From Alphaproteobacteria bacterium (lineage in GTDB: Bacteria > Pseudomonadota > Alphaproteobacteria > Sphingomonadales > Rhodothalassiaceae), in the NCBI GenBank assembly GCA_003694205.1, contig RFKS01000051.1, positions 1 to 8,343 of the forward strand: 8,343 nucleotides of DNA. The letters run 5' to 3'. The position numbers and the translations under genes are program-made. The notes under the pieces were generated by a model. That model saw nothing but the letters and a program-made list of their open reading frames with translations. It did no database searches and was not told where the DNA came from. Below are positions 1-5,866 of this stretch, piece by piece; positions within the stretch are counted from its first letter, which is position 1; every line of letters begins with the position of its first letter.

Positions 1-384
1 CGCGCGGCGATCGCCGCGGGCACGCTCGACAGCGTGCACGACCTCTCCTCGGGCGGGCTTGCAGCCAGCCTTGTCGAGATGGCACTCGCCGGCGGCATCG
101 GTGCCCGCATCGGGCTCGATGTGCTCGACCTTCCCGCCCACGCGGCGCTCTTCGGCGAGGATCAGGCACGCTATCTCGTCGCGCTGCCCGAAAGTGCGGC
201 CGAAGCCTTTCTCGCCCGCGCAAGCGAAGCCGATGTGCCGGTCTGCCGCCTCGGCACCACCGGCGGCGATCGCCTGATCGTCGAGGGTGTGCTCGATCTG
301 GCGTTGGCGGCATTGCGCGAGGCGCATGAGGGCTGGCTACCGCGCTATATGGCGGGCGATACGGCACGCGCGGCCGCGGAATAG
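1..384 (+). CDS. purL: Phosphoribosylformylglycinamidine synthase subunit PurL, C-terminal fragment
   Basis: This is the last 127 codons of a gene whose start lies left of the window; the frame is open from base 1 and stops at TAG 382-384. PurL catalyses the ATP- and glutamine-dependent conversion of FGAR to FGAM in purine biosynthesis, in the cytoplasm. In Proteobacteria with the small form it works with PurQ and PurS. The visible part carries the conserved C-terminal AIRS-type segment: the HDLSSGGLAASLVEMALAGG stretch matches the family's HDxSdGGL-(A/V)-xxxEMA-AGG motif near the end of the synthase domain. The tail (LREAHEGWLPRYMAG) is the usual ending of alphaproteobacterial PurL. A serine stands where the motif often has aspartate (DLSSGG). 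The nominal GTG at 34 is internal and not a start. BolA and Grx4 genes next door are a familiar alphaproteobacterial neighbourhood. The family call is firm; the full length cannot be seen. Confidence 0.93.
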   Translation, partial: RAAIAAGTLDSVHDLSSGGLAASLVEMALAGGIGARIGLDVLDLPAHAALFGEDQARYLVALPESAAEAFLARASEADVPVCRLGTTGGDRLIVEGVLDLALAALREAHEGWLPRYMAGDTARAAAE

Positions 385-406
385 GCGCACATCGCGCGCT
401 GCCCGT

Positions 407-507
407 CCGCCCTTCGAGACGGGCCTACGGCCCTCCTCAGGGCGAACGGAGAAGAAGGATCCGTTCGTGCCGAGCCTGTCGAAGGGCGAACGCGGCTGAA
501 GGATCCG
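407..507. repeat. REP/BIME-like pair of inverted palindromic repeats between convergent genes
   Basis: Two palindromic units lie head to head in the purL-grxD gap. Unit 1 (407-449) can fold with outer arms CGCCCT (408-413) and AGGGCG (439-444) and an inner hairpin GGGCC-TAC-GGCCC (421-433). Unit 2 (461-495) has arms CGTTCG (462-467) and CGAACG (487-492). The units are inverted copies at their ends: CGCCCTTCGA (408-417) is the exact reverse complement of TCGAAGGGCG (479-488), and CGAACGG (443-449) of CCGTTCG (461-467). The motif words (CCTTCGA-GAC, CTCCTCAGGGCGAACGG, TTCGTGC-GAGC-TGTCGAAG) resemble dispersed intergenic repeats I know from many alphaproteobacterial genomes. Lying between converging genes, the pair may also act as a two-way transcription stop, which is inference. 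Confidence 0.75.
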
Positions 508-514
508 GCCGGCC

Positions 515-847
515 TCAGGCCTCGACCCGAATGCCCTTCTCGTCGAAGAGCGCCGTGAGCTCGCCGCTTGCGAACATTTCGCGCACGATGTCGCAGCCGC
601 CGATGAACTCACCCTTCACATAGAGCTGGGGGATCGTTGGCCAGTCGGAATACTCCTTGATCCCCTGGCGCAGCTCGGGGTCCTGCAGCACGTCATAGGA
701 TTTGAAGGGTACCCCGAGATGGCTCAGGATCTGCACCACGGCGGCAGAAAAGCCGCATTGCGGGAACACCGGTGTCCCCTTCATGAACAGCACCACGTCG
801 TCGGCCTTGACGTCACGGTCGATACGCTCTCGGATCGTCTCGCTCAT
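515..847 (-). CDS. grxD: Grx4-family monothiol glutaredoxin (CGFS type)
   Basis: This 110-residue protein is a single-domain monothiol glutaredoxin that binds a glutathione-ligated [2Fe-2S] cluster. It transfers or stores the cluster and forms heterocomplexes with BolA proteins in the cytoplasm; it is not mainly a disulfide reductase. Diagnostic residues are all present: the MKGTP lysine (K23), the active site C31-G-F-S34, the WPTIPQ loop with cis-proline (W69 to P73), and the GGCD glutathione-binding turn (G83 to D86). Length is normal for the bacterial family. The start is set by AAGGAG (855-860) seven bases upstream of the ATG; an ATG four bases further up is out of frame. It lies downstream of the BolA gene on the same strand, 114 bp away, so the two are probably co-transcribed, although a separate weak promoter in the gap cannot be excluded. 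The family call is very secure. Confidence 0.96.
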   Translation of the reverse strand: MSETIRERIDRDVKADDVVLFMKGTPVFPQCGFSAAVVQILSHLGVPFKSYDVLQDPELRQGIKEYSDWPTIPQLYVKGEFIGGCDIVREMFASGELTALFDEKGIRVEA

Positions 848-961
848 TCATACTCTCCTTCCCGGGGCGGACCCGCTGGCGCGGGAACGCGCTTTCGCCT
901 AGAGATCGGGACTCACCAAGGCTTTGTCCAGTGATTTCTTCGCCGGCAGATGCGGTCGTCT
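848..961. other. Spacer between BolA gene and grxD, with small hairpin
   Basis: This 114-bp stretch separates two co-directional leftward genes. It contains the grxD Shine-Dalgarno sequence (AAGGAG on the minus strand, 855-860) and a short perfect hairpin CCCGC-TGGC-GCGGG (872-885). The hairpin has no T-run on either side, so it is not a convincing terminator. No open reading frame with a ribosome binding site is visible. I saw no clear sigma-70 promoter for grxD. Confidence 0.4.
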
Positions 962-1198
962 TCAGGACTCGGGCACCGCCGTCTGCAAGGCCAAGGCGTG
1001 CAGCAGGTCACCGACCCGTCCCTCGAGCGCCTTGTAGACCATCTGGTGCTGCTTCACCCTCGGCAGGCCGCGGAACCCCTCATAGACCACGAGGGCCGCA
1101 TAATGGTCGCCATCGCCGCGCAGGTCGGAGATTTCCACCTCGGCGCCCGGCAGGGCCGCCTTGATGAGCTGCTCGATTTCGCCGGCCGTCATGGCCAT
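962..1198 (-). CDS. BolA/IbaG-family iron-sulfur metabolism protein
   Basis: This 78-residue protein is a compact BolA-fold protein. Members of the family bind CGFS glutaredoxins and share a [2Fe-2S] cluster with them, acting in Fe-S trafficking or iron sensing; a DNA-binding role is claimed for some. Visible features are the N-terminal helix (residues 4-14), the RGDGDHYAALVVYEGF strand-turn segment with H32, and the VKQHQMVYKAL helix, in which H51 is the family's near-invariant cluster-ligand histidine (RHR in E. coli BolA). It lacks the longer N-terminus of classical BolA and is closer in size to IbaG/BolA2, so I give no symbol. The start is chosen because AAGGAG lies nine bases upstream; the open frame runs on to 1411 but that part has no family resemblance. 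The second ATG (codon 3) is possible. It precedes grxD on the same strand, fitting a BolA-Grx4 partnership. Confidence 0.93.
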   Translation of the reverse strand: MAMTAGEIEQLIKAALPGAEVEISDLRGDGDHYAALVVYEGFRGLPRVKQHQMVYKALEGRVGDLLHALALQTAVPES

Positions 1199-1207
1199 GA
1201 TGACATT

Positions 1208-1213
1208 CTCCTT
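1208..1213 (-). promoter_or_regulatory. Ribosome binding site fixing the BolA start
   Basis: AAGGAG on the minus strand lies nine bases before the ATG at 1198. This excludes the much longer open frame to 1411 as the true coding region, because no comparable site precedes any upstream start. Confidence 0.75.
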
Positions 1214-1229
1214 GCTCGCGACCGACCTT

Positions 1230-1258
1230 AAATTAGGGTGCCGCGGGCGCCGGCTCAA
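1230..1258 (-). promoter_or_regulatory. Sigma-70-like promoter of the BolA-grxD unit
   Basis: On the minus strand TTGAGC (1253-1258) and TAATTT (1230-1235) are separated by exactly 17 bases. They stand in the correct direction about 30 bases above the BolA start. The AT-rich -10 region is conspicuous in an otherwise GC-rich gap. Both boxes match the consensus at four or more of six positions. The start of transcription is inferred, not seen. Confidence 0.55.
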
Positions 1259-1273
1259 GACGCCGGCGGCGTC
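1259..1273. promoter_or_regulatory. Perfect inverted repeat abutting the BolA promoter
   Basis: GACGCC (1259-1264), a GGC spacer and GGCGTC (1268-1273) form a perfect 6+3+6 dyad. It directly touches the -35 box of the BolA promoter and also lies upstream of leuC. It could be a regulator-binding site or merely a GC-rich palindrome. I do not recognise it as the site of a named regulator. Confidence 0.35.
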
Positions 1274-1303
1274 ATTCGCCACACAAGGGGGGTGGAATTC
1301 CCG

Positions 1304-1333
1304 TTGCGGGCCGCGTAGAAGGCTGCCTGTATC
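1304..1333 (+). promoter_or_regulatory. Weak candidate promoter for the leuC operon
   Basis: TTGCGG (1304-1309) and TGTATC (1328-1333) are 18 bases apart and point toward leuC. Transcription would begin around 1340, only about ten bases before the leuC ATG. No strong alternative is visible in the 152-bp divergent gap, and no attenuator-like hairpin with a T-run or leucine-rich leader gene with a ribosome binding site is seen. Confidence 0.25.
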
Positions 1334-1350
1334 GACATGTTCTATCCGAA

Positions 1351-2817
1351 ATGAGCAGCCGGATGTCCGATCCTCGCACGAACCATTCCAGAAACGGCGC
1401 ACCCGCGACACTTTATGACAAGATCTGGAATCGTCATGTGGTGAGCGACCTCGGCGACGGATCCGCCCTCATCTATATCGATCGCCATCTCGTGCATGAG
1501 GTGACGAGTCCGCAGGCCTTCGAATCCCTGCGCCTTGCCGGGCGCCCCGTTCGCCGGCCCGAGGCGACGCTGGCGCTTGTTGACCACAATGTCCCGACGA
1601 CACCGCGCGACCGGCCGATCGAGGACCCACTGGCGGCAAAGCAGATTTCCCTCCTGCGCGAGAATACGGCCGCCTTCGGCATCGCGTTTCTTGATATCGA
1701 CGACCCGCGGCAGGGAATCGTTCATGTGGTCGGCCCCGAGCTCGGCCTGACCCTGCCGGGCCTTACCATCGTCTGCGGCGACAGCCACACCTCGACGCAT
1801 GGTGCTTTCGGGGCGCTCGCCTTCGGCATCGGCACCTCCGAAGTCGAGCACGTGCTGGCGACGCAGACGCTTCTGCTCCGGAAATCGCGCAACATGCGGG
1901 TGCGCGTCGATGGCACGCTGCCGCCGGGGGTGACGGCCAAGGATCTGGCGCTTGCCATCATCGGTGCCATCGGCACCGCCGGCGCCACCGGTCATGTCAT
2001 CGAATATGCCGGCGAGGCAGTGCGGGCGCTCAGCATGGAGGGCCGTATGACGCTCGCCAACATGTCGATCGAGGCGGGGGGACGCGCCGGCCTGATCGCG
2101 CCCGACGAGACGACCTTCGCCTATCTCGAGGGCCGCCCGCGCGCGCCGAAGGGCGCGCTTTGGGAACGTGCCGTGGCCGACTGGCGCACGCTGGCGAGCG
2201 ACCCCGGGGCGGTGTTCGATCGCGAGGTCGTCATCGACGCGCGCGAGATCACGCCGCTCGTGACCTGGGGCACGAGCCCCGAGCAGGTGGTGCCGGTCAC
2301 CGGACGGGTGCCCGATCCGGATGACTTCGCGGATCCTGCGGCGGGCCGGGCCGCCGCAGCGGCGCTCGACTATATGGGGCTCGAACCGGGCACGCCGATC
2401 GAGGGCATCGCCATCGACCGGGTCTTCATCGGCTCGTGCACCAACAGCCGCATCGAGGACCTGCGTGCGGCCGCCGCCGTGTTCCGCGGCCGCAAGGTGG
2501 CCGCCGGTGTCCGGCAGGTGCTCGTGGTGCCAGGCTCGGGAGAGGTGAAGCGGCAGGCAGAGGCGGAGGGCCTCGACCGCATCTTCCGCGCGGCCGGCTG
2601 CGAATGGCGCGAACCGGGCTGCTCGGCCTGTCTCGGCATGAATCCGGACAAGGTGCCGCCGGGCGAGCGCTGCGCCTCGACCTCGAACCGCAATTTCGTC
2701 GGCCGTCAGGGACCCGGCGCGCGCACCCACCTCGTCTCGCCGGCGATGGCGGCGGCGGCCGCGGTCAGCGGTCATTTCACCGATGTGCGCCGGCTTGCGA
2801 CCGCGGGAGGCGTATGA
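1351..2817 (+). CDS. leuC: 3-isopropylmalate dehydratase large subunit
   Basis: LeuC is the [4Fe-4S] catalytic subunit of isopropylmalate isomerase, which pairs with LeuD to interconvert 2- and 3-isopropylmalate in leucine biosynthesis. The aconitase-type motifs are complete: [18 protein letters not shown] with H146 and H150, SCTNS with cluster ligand C363, and CSACLG with ligands C424 and C427. The C-terminal [19 protein letters not shown] segment (about 449-467) is canonical. At 488 residues it is slightly longer than usual because conserved sequence ([12 protein letters not shown]) begins only at residue 20. ATG 1351 or ATG 1363 are the only plausible starts and neither has a clear ribosome binding site; I took the first. 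The TGA overlaps the leuD start. Homoaconitase and other LeuC-like isomerases are related, but nothing in the motifs points away from leucine synthesis. Function is secure at family level; the exact substrate is inference. Confidence 0.96.
   Translation: MSSRMSDPRTNHSRNGAPATLYDKIWNRHVVSDLGDGSALIYIDRHLVHEVTSPQAFESLRLAGRPVRRPEATLALVDHNVPTTPRDRPIEDPLAAKQISLLRENTAAFGIAFLDIDDPRQGIVHVVGPELGLTLPGLTIVCGDSHTSTHGAFGALAFGIGTSEVEHVLATQTLLLRKSRNMRVRVDGTLPPGVTAKDLALAIIGAIGTAGATGHVIEYAGEAVRALSMEGRMTLANMSIEAGGRAGLIAPDETTFAYLEGRPRAPKGALWERAVADWRTLASDPGAVFDREVVIDAREITPLVTWGTSPEQVVPVTGRVPDPDDFADPAAGRAAAAALDYMGLEPGTPIEGIAIDRVFIGSCTNSRIEDLRAAAAVFRGRKVAAGVRQVLVVPGSGEVKRQAEAEGLDRIFRAAGCEWREPGCSACLGMNPDKVPPGERCASTSNRNFVGRQGPGARTHLVSPAMAAAAAVSGHFTDVRRLATAGGV
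2805..2810 (+). promoter_or_regulatory. Ribosome binding site deciding the leuD start
   Basis: GGGAGG inside the leuC 3' end is three bases from ATG 2814 and six bases from ATG 2817. The second spacing is the more normal one, so the second ATG of the ATGATG pair is preferred. Either choice overlaps the leuC stop, consistent with translational coupling. Confidence 0.55.
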
Positions 2818-3428
2818 TGGAGCCCTTCACGACACTCGTCTCGGTGCCGACGCCGCTCCTGCGCGACAATGTCGATACCGATCTCATCATCCCCGCCGCC
2901 TGGCTCAAGACGGTCTCGCGCAAGGGGCTTGGCGCCGGTGCCTTCGAGAGCCTGCGCAAGCGGCCGGACGGAACCCCCGATCCCGGCTGCGTCTTCAATC
3001 GCCCGCAATATCGGGGCTCGCAGATCCTCGTCGCGGGCCGCAATTTCGGTTGCGGCTCGAGCCGGGAGCACGCCGCCTGGGCACTGGCCGATCTCGGCTA
3101 CCGCTGTGTCATTGCGGAGAGCTTTGCCGACATCTTCGCCTCGAACGCGTTCAAGAACGGAATCCTGACCATCGCGCTCGAGAGTGCGGATCTGGCCCGC
3201 ATCGCGGCCGATGCCGAGGCCGTGCGACCGGTCCGTGTCGATCTCGCGGCGCAGACCGTTACCACCGCGGATGGAACGGTGGTCGCCTTCGCGCTCGACG
3301 CCTTTCGCAAGCACTGCCTGCTCAACGGTCTCGACGAGGTCTCGCTGACGCTCGAGAAGCACGCCGGGGCCATCGCCGCATATGAGGAAGCCGCACGGCA
3401 GCGAATGCCGTGGGCGATCGGCGGCTGA
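2817..3428 (+). CDS. leuD: 3-isopropylmalate dehydratase small subunit
   Basis: LeuD is the swivelling domain that completes the isopropylmalate isomerase active site with LeuC. The product is 203 residues (204 if ATG 2814 is used), the usual size. It shows DNVDTDLIIPAAWLKTVSRKGLG (about 16-38, the substrate-specificity loop region), FNRPQYRGSQILVAGRNFGCGSSREHAAWAL (central, with the conserved GCGSSREHA active-site loop), and AESFADIFASNAFKNGIL. A run of family-typical C-terminal sequence ends in RKHCLLNGLDEVSLTL. It overlaps the leuC stop by one base (four if ATG 2814 is the start) and is followed after 11 bases by thrB, so all these genes are probably read on one message. In many Alphaproteobacteria leuC and leuD are not adjacent, which makes this fused layout noteworthy. 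The open frame extends upstream to 2436 inside leuC but that portion is shadow. Confidence 0.96.
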   Translation: MEPFTTLVSVPTPLLRDNVDTDLIIPAAWLKTVSRKGLGAGAFESLRKRPDGTPDPGCVFNRPQYRGSQILVAGRNFGCGSSREHAAWALADLGYRCVIAESFADIFASNAFKNGILTIALESADLARIAADAEAVRPVRVDLAAQTVTTADGTVVAFALDAFRKHCLLNGLDEVSLTLEKHAGAIAAYEEAARQRMPWAIGG

Positions 3429-3439
3429 CGGGATCGGGC

Positions 3440-4402
3440 ATGGCGGTCTTCACGCACGTCTCCACGCCCGATCTCGAGCGGTTTCTCGCCGCCTATGATC
3501 TTGGAGAAGTGCGTCAGTTCCTGCCCATCACGGAAGGCATCGAAAACACAAATTACAGGCTCGAGACCACCACCGGCCGCCATGTACTGACGCTCTTCGA
3601 GCGCCGCACGCCGGAAGACGCGCTGCCCTTCGTCATAGCCCTGCTCGAGCACCTTGCCGACAAGTCGGCACCGGTGCCTCGGCCCATTCCCGATCGCGAG
3701 GGGCGATGCCTTTCCCGGTTGTGCGGCCGGCCGGCACTGATTGTCAGCTTTCTCGATGGCCGGGCGGTCGACAGGCCCGACGTGACGCACTGCCGCGCTG
3801 CGGGCGTTGCGCTCGCTCGACTGCATGTGGCGGCAGCCGATTTTGCGGCGAGGCGCGCAAATCCATTCGGCATCGCCGGCTGGCGGCCCCTGCTTGAGGC
3901 CTGTCGCGAGGTTGCCCATGACCGCCGCGACCTCCTCTTGTGCGATCGGGTCGCAGCGGCGCTTGCGATGCTGCCGGAAGACTGGCCCCCCTCCCTGCCG
4001 CGCGGCACCTGCCACGCCGATCTCTTCCCCGACAATGTGTTCTTCGATGGCGACCGCGTGAGCGGCATCATCGATTTCTATTTCGCGGCCACCGACGCGC
4101 TCGCCTATGACCTCGCGATCGCCCTCGCCGCCTGGGGATTCGACGCGGAGAATCGCTGGGACCGCCGCCGCGCAGCCGCAATGATCGAGGGCTATGAGGA
4201 GATCCGGCCACTTGCATCGGCGGAGCGCGATCGGCTGCCCGTCCTCTGCCTCGGTGCGGCGGTGCGCTTCACCCTGACCCGCCTCTATGACAGGCTGCAC
4301 CCGCGTGAGGAAGCACTGGTACGCGAGAAGGACCCGGGCGAATTTGCCGCCCGCATGGATATCTTCGCGGCGCTGGCTGGCAACAACAGGGATCTCTTCT
4401 GA
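3440..4402 (+). CDS. thrB: Homoserine kinase, aminoglycoside-phosphotransferase fold
   Basis: This 320-residue protein phosphorylates L-homoserine with ATP to O-phosphohomoserine, the substrate of threonine synthase. It is the alphaproteobacterial/pseudomonad type with an APH/choline-kinase-like fold, not the GHMP-kinase ThrB of E. coli. Family hallmarks are the MAVFTHVS start, the EGIENTNYRLETTTGRHVLTLFE nucleotide-binding region (about 32-54), the catalytic loop CHADLFPDN (H192, D194, N199), and the metal-binding IIDFYFA (D212) followed by DALAYDLAIALAAWGF. ATG 3440 matches the family start; an earlier GTG at 3410 would overlap leuD and adds unrelated residues. GGGA (3430-3433) serves as a modest ribosome binding site. 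It follows leuD by 11 bases and its TGA overlaps the thrC ATG by one base, so the kinase is placed directly before its pathway partner. Confidence 0.95.
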   Translation: MAVFTHVSTPDLERFLAAYDLGEVRQFLPITEGIENTNYRLETTTGRHVLTLFERRTPEDALPFVIALLEHLADKSAPVPRPIPDREGRCLSRLCGRPALIVSFLDGRAVDRPDVTHCRAAGVALARLHVAAADFAARRANPFGIAGWRPLLEACREVAHDRRDLLLCDRVAAALAMLPEDWPPSLPRGTCHADLFPDNVFFDGDRVSGIIDFYFAATDALAYDLAIALAAWGFDAENRWDRRRAAAMIEGYEEIRPLASAERDRLPVLCLGAAVRFTLTRLYDRLHPREEALVREKDPGEFAARMDIFAALAGNNRDLF

Positions 4403-5796
4403 TGCGTTACACGAGTACCCGGCGTGAGATCGCGTGCGGCTTTCGCGAGGTGATCGCGAGCGGGCTTGCCCCGGGCGGCGGGCTCTATCTGCCGCATCAC
4501 TGGCCGCGGCTCGACGCGGAGGCGCTCGCCCGCCTCGCAACGCGAACCTATGTCGAGGCCCTCATGACCGTCGGCGCCCTGTTCTCGGCAGAGGACTGCG
4601 ATGCCGAATTGTGGCGCCGCGTCGCGGAAGGCGCCGTCCGGGCCTTCCGCCACCCGGCTGTTGCCCCTCTCGCGGAGTTCGGGCCGCGCCAGTGGCTGCT
4701 CGAGCTCTTCCACGGCCCGACGCTGTCGTTCAAGGACTATGGCCTGCAGCCGCTGGGACGGCTTCTCGACGAACTCGCGACCGCAGAAGGGCGACCGCTC
4801 TTCATCCTCGGCGCCACCTCCGGCGATACCGGATCGGCAGGGATCGCCGCCTTTCGCGGGCGCGCCAATGCGCGCATCATCATCCTGCATCCCGCCGGCC
4901 GCGTGTCCGAGGTGCAGCGCCGGCAGATGACGACCGAGACGGCGGAAAACGTTCTCAATATCGCGATCGAGGGAAGCTTCGACGACTGTCAGCGGCTGGC
5001 CAAGGAGCTGCTCGCCGAGCGCGCGGCGGCGAATCGCGAGACCGTACTCTCGGTGAATTCGATCAACTGGGGGCGGCTGCTGTTCCAGACCGCCTACCAT
5101 GTCTTCATCGCGGCGCGTCTCTCGCGACACGGCCGCCGCCTCGCGCTCGCCATCCCGAGCGGCAATTTCGGCAATGCGCTGGCCGCCATCATCGCGGCCC
5201 GGATCGGCGCCCCGATCGCGCATCTGATCGTCGCCTCGAATGCCAATGACGCGCTGGCGCGGGTACTCGCGACCGGCGTTCTCGAGGCCCAGGAGCCGCG
5301 CACGACGCTTTCGCCCGCCATGGACATCCAGGTGCCGAGCAATCTCGAGCGACTGCTGTTCATGGCCACCGGCGCGGACGCGGCAGCGACGGCGGAGTGC
5401 ATGACCGGGCTCCGCGAACGGGGTCGCCTCGCGCTTCCCGCGGACTGGCGCGAGCGGCTGCCGCTGACCATCGAGGCGCATGCCATCTCGGATGAGGAAA
5501 CGCTCGCGACCATGCGCGAGACCTATCGGAGGACCGACCGCATCGTCGATCCGCACACGGCGGTAGCCCTTGCCGCCGCCGGGCGGTCGGGGATCGCGGA
5601 TGAGCACGAGCTTGTCGTCGTCTCGACCGCGCACCCGGCGAAGTTTCCCGACGCGGTGCGGAAGGCGATCGGGATCGCGCCGCCCGTGCCGGCGCCGTTC
5701 GCCGATCTCTTCGCGCGCGAGGAGCGCTGCGCACGCTGCGCTCCCGACCTCGCCGCCGTGCGCCATCTCATCGACTGCTCTTCGCCCGCCCAGTGA
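4402..5796 (+). CDS. thrC: Threonine synthase
   Basis: This 464-residue PLP enzyme converts O-phosphohomoserine to threonine and phosphate in the cytoplasm. Features in order: an N-terminal domain beginning MRYTSTR; the PLP-lysine motif FHGPTLSFKDYG with K111; the cofactor phosphate-binding ATSGDTGSAG loop (138-147); NSINWGRLLFQTAYH; and IPSGNFGNALA. Length is normal for the long class found in Proteobacteria. Slight departures from the commonest form are STRRE where many homologues have STRGE, and FKDYGLQPLG after the lysine, which still fits the family. An AGGGA ribosome binding site (4388-4392) lies nine bases upstream, and the ATG shares its A with the thrB stop. Direct coupling with homoserine kinase makes the substrate clear. 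It appears to be the last gene of the tightly packed leuC-leuD-thrB-thrC block. A diverged paralogue acting on a related phosphoester is possible but there is no positive sign of it. Confidence 0.95.
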   Translation: MRYTSTRREIACGFREVIASGLAPGGGLYLPHHWPRLDAEALARLATRTYVEALMTVGALFSAEDCDAELWRRVAEGAVRAFRHPAVAPLAEFGPRQWLLELFHGPTLSFKDYGLQPLGRLLDELATAEGRPLFILGATSGDTGSAGIAAFRGRANARIIILHPAGRVSEVQRRQMTTETAENVLNIAIEGSFDDCQRLAKELLAERAAANRETVLSVNSINWGRLLFQTAYHVFIAARLSRHGRRLALAIPSGNFGNALAAIIAARIGAPIAHLIVASNANDALARVLATGVLEAQEPRTTLSPAMDIQVPSNLERLLFMATGADAAATAECMTGLRERGRLALPADWRERLPLTIEAHAISDEETLATMRETYRRTDRIVDPHTAVALAAAGRSGIADEHELVVVSTAHPAKFPDAVRKAIGIAPPVPAPFADLFAREERCARCAPDLAAVRHLIDCSSPAQ

Positions 5797-5821
5797 TGCG
5801 CCTTTCGCCCGCCGTCTGTGC

Positions 5822-5827
5822 TAGAGT
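5822..5827 (+). promoter_or_regulatory. Possible -10 element before the sulfotransferase gene
   Basis: TAGAGT preceded by TGTGC resembles an extended -10 box about 40 bases above the sulfotransferase start, in the 70-bp gap after thrC. No acceptable -35 is found at 16-18 bases, so an independent promoter is only suggested. Confidence 0.2.
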
Positions 5828-5853
5828 CGCAGCCGCGCATTTGTGACGGGCGG

Positions 5854-5860
5854 AAAGGAG
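5854..5860 (+). promoter_or_regulatory. Strong ribosome binding site fixing the sulfotransferase start
   Basis: AAAGGAG ends six bases before ATG 5867. This favours the ATG over an in-frame GTG at 5843 that lies upstream of the site itself. Confidence 0.75.
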
Positions 5861-5866
5861 CGGGTG

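Noticed and set aside
872..885. Hairpin CCCGC-TGGC-GCGGG as a terminator between the BolA gene and grxD
   Set aside because: The stem is only 5 bp and no T-run follows on either strand.
1200..1418. Possible leucine-rich leader peptide ([13 protein letters not shown]) upstream of leuC, hinting at attenuation
   Set aside because: The frame does not stop after the Leu codons and runs into leuC. It lies on the BolA ribosome binding site, has no ribosome binding site of its own, and there is no terminator/antiterminator pair.
1342..2775. 477-codon open frame on the minus strand opposite leuC
   Set aside because: Its product is Arg/His/Gly/Ala-rich with no family resemblance. It is the antisense shadow of a GC-rich gene whose plus strand has full LeuC motifs.
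2436..2816. N-terminal extension of leuD inside leuC
   Set aside because: The extra residues are an out-of-frame reading of conserved LeuC; the LeuD family start is at the ATGATG pair with a ribosome binding site.
3098..4540. 480-codon minus-strand open frame across leuD, thrB and thrC
   Set aside because: It spans three real genes, has no ribosome binding site, and its composition is typical of antisense frames in high-GC DNA.
4285..5766. 493-codon minus-strand open frame opposite thrC
   Set aside because: The same shadow effect; the plus strand encodes complete threonine synthase.
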